Under the pieces are notes generated by a model. The model had not been told where the DNA came from. It saw nothing but the letters and a program-made list of their open reading frames with translations, and ran no database searches. From an uncultured Thermoplasmata archaeon (lineage in GTDB: Archaea > Thermoplasmatota > Thermoplasmata > Methanomassiliicoccales > Methanomethylophilaceae): a stretch of 7,466 nt of DNA. Shown here one piece after another: positions 1 through 4,360 of the stretch. Numbering within the stretch: the stretch's first letter is position 1; each line of letters starts with the position of its first letter. A program made the position numbers and the translations under genes. Location: NCBI GenBank assembly GCA_946545675.1, contig CAMNNR010000060.1, forward strand, positions 1 through 7,466. Direction: 5' to 3'.

Positions 1-230
1 TCTCGATATGTCCTTATTTGAAGCTATGGTGTGCATGTAACAATGCAGCATCCGACGGCATGTCCGGATCGGTACCGTCGGTTAGTGCTATCCAGCACTA
101 ACCCCTGCATCGCAGGTACGATCCGTACGGTCCGTATTTGCCGTAAAGACCGTCTTAAGACCGTGAAGATCCATAGGGATCCTTCTGGATCAGGCAGAAA
201 TCCTATCGATAAACAGACATATCGATGATT
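1..230. repeat. Non-coding region packed with short perfect inverted repeats
   Basis: No convincing gene is visible in 1-300. Perfect inverted pairs seen by eye are 3-12/216-225 (10 bp, enclosing the rest), 52-58/75-81 (7 bp), 81-89/94-102 (9 bp, 4-nt loop), 104-108/112-116 (5 bp, 3-nt loop), 116-120/124-128 (5 bp, 3-nt loop), and 168-172/177-181 overlapping 178-182/187-191 (5 bp each, 4-nt loops). Self-complementary sites lie at 126-136 (around a central T), 152-161 and 204-211. CCGT recurs at 123, 132, 141, 150 and 161. A long closing stem with consecutive hairpins would suit a structured RNA, but a decayed mobile-element end or a protein-binding array is equally possible. No known RNA family was recognised. 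The two overlapping ORFs of about 65-69 codons here look like chance. Confidence 0.4.
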
Positions 231-267
231 CAAGAAAACCTAGTGCTAAGAGTTGTGTCATCTAAAG

Positions 268-275
268 TTTTATTA
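268..275 (+). promoter_or_regulatory. Probable TATA box of the tRNA-Ser gene
   Basis: TTTTATTA is centred about 29 bp before the mature tRNA 5' end, as expected for an archaeal box A with a short 5' leader. It lies in the loop and arm of a 7-bp inverted repeat (CATCTAA at 259-265, TTAGATG at 273-279). The match to TTTATATA is imperfect. Confidence 0.4.
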
Positions 276-300
276 GATGTTTAGACTATCGAGGTACAAC

Positions 301-388
301 GCGGAAGTGGCACAGCCTGGACCAATGCGCCGGACTTGAAATCCGGTGGTGATTCACCTCGGGAGTTCGAATCTCTCTTTCCGCGCCA
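301..388 (+). tRNA. tRNA-Ser, anticodon UGA, encoded CCA
   Basis: This is a class II tRNA that reads UCA and other UCN serine codons. The acceptor stem is GCGGAAG (301-307) with TTTCCGC (378-384), closed by one G-U pair. The discriminator is G385, as usual for serine, followed by a genome-encoded CCA at 386-388. The anticodon stem is CCGGA (330-334) with TCCGG (342-346), around the 7-nt loop 335-341 with anticodon TGA at 337-339. The variable arm is long (347-360) and contains a GGTG/CACC stem (348-351/355-358), characteristic of Ser/Leu tRNAs. The T arm is GGGAG (361-365), loop TTCGAAT, CTCTC (373-377). No intron is visible. It is the only clear + strand gene and converges with the DUF2284 gene, whose stop codon lies about 20 bp beyond. 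Confidence 0.97.
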
Positions 389-400
389 TTTTGCCCTTTC
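389..400 (+). terminator. Pyrimidine/T-rich run after the tRNA
   Basis: The tRNA is followed directly by a T4 run and then CCCTTT-type pyrimidines, in the 21-bp gap before the convergent DUF2284 gene ends. Archaeal transcription commonly stops at oligo-T without a hairpin, so this is a plausible tRNA terminator. Evidence is composition and position only. Confidence 0.35.
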
Positions 401-409
401 AGTGCTAGA

Positions 410-958
410 TTAATACAAGATAATTGAGTAGAGCGTGACTGCCCCTTTCTCGAATTTGAATTCTATCCCTCTTTCCTTGAGATAGCTCTTCATGTCCACC
501 CCCATTCCGCTGATGCTGATCACACGGCGGTCGGGATAGCGACAGGGTTCGGGGTAACTGCACTTGTTACAGTATGTGCACCCCCCATCACCCAACGGGA
601 GGTTCTCTATCCCTTCGGATATAGCTACGAGGGAGAGTTTCCTGATGTTCTCCTGGCACATCTTTGTTATGTGGGTGTAGAACGCTTCATCCGCATCATC
701 GGGAACCTCGAATCTGCGGTACAGTACGACGGCATCCGAATAGCGGGCCATCATATCCACCGCTTCCTGTTCTGTGCAGGAGCCCGGTGGGCACCCCCAT
801 GTGGTGCCGTAGCATCCGCATTTGTTCTCGGCACATAGTTCGCGATAGTGCCTGACCTGCGGTACATCTACCGAAGGTGCTCCTGTCCACAATGCCTCAT
901 ACCCGGAGAAATCCGGTCTGGATAGGATCCCTTTGAGGATCTCCGTCTTTCCGTTCAT
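410..958 (-). CDS. DUF2284-family Cys-rich putative metal-binding protein
   Basis: This 182-aa protein resembles the DUF2284 family, predicted metal-binding proteins common in anaerobes and methanogens; the reaction is unknown. Ten cysteines are visible. A first cluster (C42, C47, C49, C56, C61) contains CGC and a GCPPGSC motif. C101 stands alone. A second cluster (C127, C130, C133, C139) is a CxxCxxC followed by PEPC, reminiscent of Fe-S or Zn ligation. There is no signal peptide or membrane segment, so it is likely cytoplasmic. The ATG at 958 is chosen because it forms an ATGA overlap with the stop of the upstream gene. The frame stays open to 1078, but that stretch is a shadow of the neighbour. 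No Shine-Dalgarno is seen, so translation is probably coupled. The stop is TAA. Family call fairly sure; function unknown. Confidence 0.85.
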   Translation of the reverse strand: MNGKTEILKGILSRPDFSGYEALWTGAPSVDVPQVRHYRELCAENKCGCYGTTWGCPPGSCTEQEAVDMMARYSDAVVLYRRFEVPDDADEAFYTHITKMCQENIRKLSLVAISEGIENLPLGDGGCTYCNKCSYPEPCRYPDRRVISISGMGVDMKSYLKERGIEFKFEKGAVTLYSIILY

Positions 959-1503
959 TCTACGAAGTTGAAACCGACGAGGACGGATGCCAGTTTCCCG
1001 TTGTCCTCCATTCCGGCGTGTTTCCTCATCATGAGGTCGGCGGTAGGGGCGGGGCTGCAGGACACGACATCCTTGCATCCGTTCGAGGGATTGAGTTCAG
1101 GGAAGGATACCGGGGGCATCACGAATTTAGATGGTGCATCCTGGATCCTGTCTACGAAAATACAGAAACCGTCGGAGAGCCAGATCACATTCTGCCCTTC
1201 CACCTCATGGGCGGTCCAGGGGAAAATCTCCTGTCCCACGACGACTCCGTTGGAGGTCATGATGATGGTAGGTTCGGGCGGAGGCCTGAAACGCGGATCC
1301 TTGATGAGTGCGATCACGACGTCGCGTTTGAAAGCCTCTTTCACACCCTGGTTGTCAACTGCCGTTCCTCCGGCGCCCTGCACAGTACCTTCTTCGGCAA
1401 GCATCTGTTTTTTGATGTTTTCATCAAGCACAAAGGCCGTACGTACTCCGGTCAGGCCTTTGATGATGTTCAGGGCGTTTTCCACTACTTCCTCTCTGGT
1501 CAT
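955..1503 (-). CDS. Conserved-looking hypothetical protein, 182 aa
   Basis: I do not recognise the family. It is a soluble protein of 182 aa without signal peptide or membrane helix. It starts with a charged helical segment (residues 1-35), then a Gly-rich stretch (43-46), a Pro-rich turn (RPPPEP, 73-78), a hydrophobic beta-rich core (79-120), and a C-terminal segment with C143 and C149 and several prolines (129-152). The start is set at the ATG at 1503, where the helical segment begins. The frame is open up to 1620, but an upstream start would overlap the 71-aa gene by about 60 bp. The stop (TGA) overlaps the start of the DUF2284 gene as ATGA, so the two products are probably made together and may act in one process. 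Real gene: fairly sure. Function: unknown. Confidence 0.75.
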   Translation of the reverse strand: MTREEVVENALNIIKGLTGVRTAFVLDENIKKQMLAEEGTVQGAGGTAVDNQGVKEAFKRDVVIALIKDPRFRPPPEPTIIMTSNGVVVGQEIFPWTAHEVEGQNVIWLSDGFCIFVDRIQDAPSKFVMPPVSFPELNPSNGCKDVVSCSPAPTADLMMRKHAGMEDNGKLASVLVGFNFVE

Positions 1504-1558
1504 AATATCCCTATGAGGTATTATGTTACCCAGATACCCTTTTAGCTTTATTACTTTA

Positions 1559-1774
1559 TCACTGGAACTGTCCGATTTTGTCGTACGAACTTTCCGCCAA
1601 TTCCTCCAGACGATTCTCAATCAGTGCCAGTAACGTCGCGAATTCCTCGGTGGTCCTGCCGTGGATCGCTATCTGTTGTTCCATGAAAAGTTTCATGAGA
1701 TCCCTTACGCAGAAGAGGATCTCGTGCTCGGAGACGAGCAGTTCCGTATTGTCATTCGCATCCCAATCAGTCAT
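1559..1774 (-). CDS. Small acidic helical protein, 71 aa, hypothetical
   Basis: First gene of the 410-1774 block. The product is 71 aa, acidic at the N terminus (Asp/Asn/Glu-rich, residues 2-18), then two amphipathic helical stretches (about 19-40 and 42-62) that could form a helical hairpin or short coiled coil. No domain is recognised. Support for a real gene comes from the good TATA box centred about 25 bp before its ATG, a TGA stop in keeping with its neighbours, and a natural fit between flanking genes. The gap to the next gene is 55 bp, so co-transcription is likely. There is no Shine-Dalgarno and the TATA spacing leaves no room for a leader, which suggests leaderless translation. A small adaptor or regulator for the 182-aa proteins downstream is possible but unproven. 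Confidence 0.6.
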   Translation of the reverse strand: MTDWDANDNTELLVSEHEILFCVRDLMKLFMEQQIAIHGRTTEEFATLLALIENRLEELAESSYDKIGQFQ

Positions 1775-1795
1775 GAGATGGTCTTGTCTTGGGAG

Positions 1796-1803
1796 ATTAT
1801 AAA
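1796..1803 (-). promoter_or_regulatory. TATA box for the 71-aa/182-aa/DUF2284 block
   Basis: On the minus strand this reads TTTATAAT, close to the archaeal box A consensus. Its centre is about 25 bp from the A of the ATG at 1774, predicting a transcript that begins at or next to the start codon. Confidence 0.6.
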
Positions 1804-1863
1804 GAAGAGCCGTAGAGTTACATAGTTACAATCTTCGGACCTTCATTTCCATTGCAACATCTC

Positions 1864-2406
1864 TCACTGAAAATCGCAGACACGGAGTATCGTGTGTTCC
1901 GCACCGCTGGAGGTGAGTTCGCTTTTCATGATGTGGATGGCGGGAGGGATGTATGTCGTGAACTCCGTCGTGCGGTATTTGTTCAGCATCGGGACGATGT
2001 TGCAGCGGCCTTCGATGCGTCCGACGGTGATGTGGGGTTTGAAGGGTTTCTCGTCGAAAGGTATCCCTGCTTTCTCAAGTCTGACGGAAATCTCCTCCGC
2101 GATATGTGCCAGAGGCAATTCCGTATCGATACCGACCCACATGACGCGGGGCGCTCTCTCATTGGGGAAGACACCCGTTCCCTTGAGGTTCAGGCGGCTG
2201 CGCTGGATCCCCCTGATGACCTCGTTGACGATGTTCTCCACATCGTCTATGCGTTCCTCGTCAACATCTCCTAGGAAACGGAGGGTGATATGCAGCTGTT
2301 TCAAGTTGGCAGTGCGAAGTCCCCTGACGGTCTTCAGATCGCGTATCAGCGGGGAGAGACCCATGGTGTTCGGTACGGGGATGGAGATGAACGTCCGGAG
2401 CTTCAT
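1864..2406 (-). CDS. thpR: RNA 2',3'-cyclic phosphodiesterase (2H/LigT family)
   Basis: A 180-aa two-histidine phosphoesterase. The family opens 2',3'-cyclic phosphate ends of RNA to 2'-phosphates and in some archaea has been studied as a 2'-5' RNA ligase (LigT), tied to tRNA or small-RNA end processing. Both signature motifs are intact: HITLRFLG with H39 and T41, and HITVGRI with H125 and T127. The N terminus (MKLRTFISIP) and the full length match the family. It is cytoplasmic, with no signal or membrane segment. It stands alone: 89 bp separate its TGA stop from the next gene's ATG and 57 bp lie upstream. A GTATTTTT box (2429-2436) is centred about 26 bp before the ATG, again suggesting a leaderless message. 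No nearby gene is obviously linked in function. Confidence 0.93.
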   Translation of the reverse strand: MKLRTFISIPVPNTMGLSPLIRDLKTVRGLRTANLKQLHITLRFLGDVDEERIDDVENIVNEVIRGIQRSRLNLKGTGVFPNERAPRVMWVGIDTELPLAHIAEEISVRLEKAGIPFDEKPFKPHITVGRIEGRCNIVPMLNKYRTTEFTTYIPPAIHIMKSELTSSGAEHTILRVCDFQ

Positions 2407-2428
2407 AAGTTCGGATAATGCAGTCAGG

Positions 2429-2459
2429 AAAAATACGTTTCGGAGGGGATGCCCCCTCC
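2429..2459 (-). terminator. GC-rich hairpin plus T-run ending the permease operon
   Basis: In the minus direction, 5 bp after the stop of the 44-aa gene, GGAGGGG (2459-2453) pairs with CCCCTCC (2448-2442) across a 4-nt loop. A T5 run (2433-2429) follows 8 nt later. This looks like an intrinsic-type terminator. The T-run also lies inside the TATA-like box of thpR (2436-2429), so the end of one unit and the start of the next overlap. Confidence 0.55.
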
Positions 2460-2463
2460 AGAA

Positions 2464-2598
2464 TCAGAGTTGGTTGTACATCCATCTGGCGACGAAGAGG
2501 CCCAGGACGCACATGCCAAGGATCAGCACCGTACTGACGATGTCCCCGCAGGGGATGCCCCCGGCGAAACGGGCTGCGTACTGGCTCCACTCGATCAT
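2464..2598 (-). CDS. 44-aa single-pass membrane protein, hypothetical
   Basis: Last gene of the permease operon. The product is 44 aa with a short amphipathic N terminus (residues 1-12), then one strong transmembrane helix (about 19-38) ending in RWMYNQL, so the C-terminal basic tail is probably cytoplasmic. C17 and C30 are the only cysteines. The start at 2598 is fixed by two signs: its ATG overlaps the TGA of the regulator gene as ATGA, and an AGGTGA ribosome-binding site lies exactly 7 nt upstream. The frame is open further up to 2712, but that stretch is a shadow of the regulator. No family is recognised. Because it is coupled to a permease operon, it may be an accessory subunit or stabiliser of the transporter, or a membrane anchor for the regulator; both are guesses. 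Confidence 0.6.
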   Translation of the reverse strand: MIEWSQYAARFAGGIPCGDIVSTVLILGMCVLGLFVARWMYNQL

Positions 2599-2897
2599 TT
2601 GCATCTCACCTGTTTCTTCAGGTCGTCGATGGTGCTCCTTCCGAGCTTGGTGATGGCGTACTGCATCAGCAGATGTCCCTGGTGGAACCACCCCTCCTTG
2701 TCGAGTGCGCATGCCTTCTCGGTGAGGAAGCCTGCGGATACCATCTCGATGAGGTCGTAGTTCATCATCTGCTATTCGTGGGTGCTGCGCATGTGGTATT
2801 CATCCATCACCATGGGGATGACCTCATAGTTCCACATGGGGCCCCTCTCCTCGTACATCTCCAATATGCGGAATTTCACGGGTGCGTTCTTTATCAT
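2595..2897 (-). CDS. Winged-helix-like regulator interrupted by in-frame TAG (possible pyrrolysine)
   Basis: Two halves lie in the same frame, separated by one TAG (2772-2774): 41 codons from the ATG at 2897, and 58 codons after the TAG down to a TGA at 2595. Joined, they give a 100-residue product that reads like a winged-helix DNA-binding domain: helix 1 (about 4-18), helix 2 (21-35), a probable recognition helix across the TAG (37-54), then a wing ending in YAITKLGRSTIDDLKKQ (80-96), typical of such regulators. Neither half makes the fold alone. GGAGG at 2905-2909 sits 7 nt before the ATG at 2897; the ATG at 2903, in the permease stop's ATGA, is the alternative. The ATGATG after the TAG has no ribosome-binding site. 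In pyrrolysine-using methanogens TAG can be decoded, giving Pyl at residue 42. Alternatives: nonsense mutation, sequencing error, or stop and restart 3 nt later. Confidence 0.6.
2606..2611 (-). promoter_or_regulatory. Ribosome-binding site fixing the 44-aa gene start
   Basis: AGGTGA on the minus strand, 7 nt before the ATG at 2598. It lies inside the end of the regulator gene and selects the second of two close ATGs (2604 and 2598). Confidence 0.6.
2772..2774 (-). other. In-frame TAG codon inside the regulator reading frame
   Basis: The codons are GAA-TAG-CAG-ATG-ATG. Both sides are in one frame and together resemble one domain. No other gene in the window ends in TAG: ten end in TGA, one in TAA. 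Decoding as pyrrolysine is inferred; pylT/pylS are not in this window. Confidence 0.6.
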
Positions 2898-2899
2898 TT

Positions 2900-4033
2900 T
2901 CATTCCTCCACATCGCCTTTCAGGCTGACCATGCCCTCTGTGTCCTCGGTTGCGATGAGGAAGCTTCCGGTAAGGCATATGATCAGACCGATGATAGTCG
3001 AACCGACTATCAGCAGCATCGAACTATCGTCATATCCCAGAGCGTTCTGCGGTCCGAAGAAGATTACCAGGAATATGACTGCACAGGCGGCGTAAAGGCT
3101 ACCGATCGCCTGACCCCGGGCTACACCGAGGAAGGGGAAAGATTTGTACCAGGTGACATAGCACCAGGCGAAAGAAAGTCCGATCATCAGGATTGCGATG
3201 AACACTTCGGGTGTCGCGACGAGTCCGATGGTGTCGAGCATGGGGAATCCGAGTATCAAGAGTACAAGGATGACTACCCACCAGAAGACCGCTTCGAAGA
3301 TGAACCTGAGGTGCAGACCCACGTCGGGTTCGCAGACATCCAGTGCTTTTCCGGCAACTGCGCCCTCGAATCCCCAACCGACGGCGGCCATGATTCCTCC
3401 AATGGCTCCGAGTGTGGGGTTCGCTCCGGGGGTTCCTCCTGCTATCATCGAACCTGCGTAGAGGGTGATTCCTCCCACCAGGATGACGGTGATGGAGATG
3501 TATCCCCTCTTCGATACTTTCTGTTTGAGGACCAATACCGAGAGTATTGTTCCTATGATCGGATACAGCAGTCCTGCGACCGCGGCGAAACCGGGGCTGA
3601 GGAAGGCTGATGCAATGTATGTTCCGAAAACCGCTACTGCTCCGCAGATACCTGCGAGCATGAAGTATTTGCTTGCCGCTCTGACCTCCAGGAATGTCCT
3701 TTTGAGTTCGGGGAGCTTACCTAATACGGCATTCCAGATGAAGAGGACCAGTGCACAGGCAGTAGCGTTTATGCAGGTCAGGAAGAGGCAGACGAGGAGA
3801 TATGCTCCGTCGCCGCTGATGTCCTTGGCTGCCAGGATTGCATTCGTGAGACCGGGGTCAAGGAAGTCCTTGAATCCCCATATTGAATAACCGGGTACAT
3901 ACCAGATCCCCCAGAAGAGAGCGCAGAAAACTGCCATCATCATTCCGAATTTGATCTTCTTCTTGTGATCCATCTTTTTGATGAGTTCTATCTCAGCCTC
4001 ATCTTGGTAATTGGTCTCGGTTTCAGTTGTCAT
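2900..4033 (-). CDS. DMT/EamA-type 10-TM permease
   Basis: A 377-aa integral membrane protein counted from the ATG at 4033. After a charged cytoplasmic N terminus (1-27) there are about ten transmembrane segments (roughly 28-47, 78-100, 124-142, 148-168, 178-196, 207-224, 246-264, 278-296, 307-326, 338-360), the layout of drug/metabolite transporters with two EamA repeats. The stretch 150-192 has the pattern that ends the first EamA repeat. Substrate unknown. In methylotrophic methanogens permeases for methylamines are hydrophobic proteins of similar size, so methylamine uptake is possible, but no methyltransferase gene is next to it. The frame opens earlier at TTG 4081 and ATG 4072. 4072 would fit a leaderless message from the TATA at 4093-4100; 4033 leaves the palindrome 4049-4068 in a leader. 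Stop TGA overlaps the regulator frame as ATGA. Confidence 0.8.
   Translation of the reverse strand: MTTETETNYQDEAEIELIKKMDHKKKIKFGMMMAVFCALFWGIWYVPGYSIWGFKDFLDPGLTNAILAAKDISGDGAYLLVCLFLTCINATACALVLFIWNAVLGKLPELKRTFLEVRAASKYFMLAGICGAVAVFGTYIASAFLSPGFAAVAGLLYPIIGTILSVLVLKQKVSKRGYISITVILVGGITLYAGSMIAGGTPGANPTLGAIGGIMAAVGWGFEGAVAGKALDVCEPDVGLHLRFIFEAVFWWVVILVLLILGFPMLDTIGLVATPEVFIAILMIGLSFAWCYVTWYKSFPFLGVARGQAIGSLYAACAVIFLVIFFGPQNALGYDDSSMLLIVGSTIIGLIICLTGSFLIATEDTEGMVSLKGDVEE
2905..2909 (-). promoter_or_regulatory. Strong ribosome-binding site of the regulator gene
   Basis: GGAGG on the minus strand, within the last codons of the permease gene. It is 7 nt before the ATG at 2897 but only 1 nt before the ATG at 2903, so it favours 2897 as start. 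Confidence 0.6.
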
Positions 4034-4048
4034 CCGTTCAACCCTTTG

Positions 4049-4068
4049 GTTGGATGCATCCATCCAAC
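4049..4068. promoter_or_regulatory. Perfect 8-bp palindrome at the permease operon start (possible operator)
   Basis: GTTGGATG (4049-4056) and CATCCAAC (4061-4068) are perfect inverted repeats around a 4-bp centre. They lie just downstream of the transcription start predicted from the TATA box (near 4070) and upstream of the ATG at 4033. A dimeric winged-helix regulator, possibly the one encoded in this operon, could bind here and block initiation. If the true start is the ATG at 4072, the palindrome would be inside the coding region. Confidence 0.45.
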
Positions 4069-4092
4069 ACATGTTTGCCAATTCAATCCATC

Positions 4093-4100
4093 TATATAAG
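4093..4100 (-). promoter_or_regulatory. TATA box of the permease operon
   Basis: CTTATATA on the minus strand, preceded by a purine/T-rich stretch. Its centre predicts a start near 4070. A second box in the same direction (TATATAAA, 4132-4125) lies 32 bp further upstream. Confidence 0.6.
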
Positions 4101-4360
4101 AAAATATGCCTCCATGTCTTTTTCTTTATATACTGTGCTGGATATCGAAAAAATTATGTTGATTTTGTCAATATTTTTATTGATTTGTTCATTTTTAATT
4201 TTGTTTCATTCAACAAATTATATATACACGTGGATGTACGAAGCAGGAATAATCTTGATTAAATGGATGTCAATATAGCAATCATTATATACCATCAATT
4301 TTGAAAATGTAGAATGATTACAGTATGATGATACCTTAAAACGCCTATTGATCGGAGGAA
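4101..4360. other. AT-rich intergenic gap between Sel1 gene and permease operon
   Basis: About 260 bp, clearly richer in A+T than the flanking genes. It holds several TATA-like stretches (4125-4132, and around 4214-4222 and 4284-4290), A-runs that would act as T-run stops for the minus-strand Sel1 transcript (for example 4148-4153 and 4337-4340), and a 6-bp inverted repeat ATTGAT/ATCAAT (4347-4352/4360-4365) over the Sel1 stop codon. Apart from the doubtful small ORF at 4156-4278 no gene is seen. Confidence 0.5.
4156..4278 (+). CDS. Possible 40-aa membrane peptide (doubtful)
   Basis: ATG at 4156 opens a 40-codon frame on the plus strand, whose product has a hydrophobic segment at residues 2-17 and a second near the C terminus. 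A consensus TTTATATA box (4125-4132) is centred about 27 bp before the ATG, right for a leaderless message. It ends in TAG, followed in frame by 12 more codons and a TGA. Against it: AT-rich DNA gives hydrophobic codons by chance, codon use differs from all neighbours, and nothing is recognised. Confidence 0.2.
   Translation: MLILSIFLLICSFLILFHSTNYIYTWMYEAGIILIKWMSI

Noticed and set aside
1..230. CRISPR array in the repeat-rich 5' region
   Set aside because: The repeats are short, mostly inverted, of different sequence and without regular spacers of about 30-40 bp.
24..233. Opposed ORFs of 65-69 codons in the 5' region
   Set aside because: They overlap each other, show no domain, lack start signals, and run across the inverted-repeat array, which explains the sequence pattern better.
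337..339. Whether the tRNA could be tRNA-Pyl, given the TAG finding
   Set aside because: The anticodon is UGA, not CUA, and the long variable arm and G discriminator are those of a serine tRNA.
959..1078. 40-residue N-terminal extension of the DUF2284 protein
   Set aside because: It overlaps the end of the upstream gene, is Arg-rich and unlike DUF2284; the ATGA start at 958 fits better.
1892..2653. Plus-strand ORF of 253 codons opposite thpR and its upstream region
   Set aside because: It overlaps a phosphodiesterase with both catalytic motifs intact and runs through the terminator hairpin; no recognisable domain.
2882..3610. Plus-strand ORF of 242 codons opposite the permease
   Set aside because: The product is an Asp/Glu/Ser/Gly-rich mirror of a hydrophobic membrane protein; the opposite strand encodes a convincing 10-TM permease.
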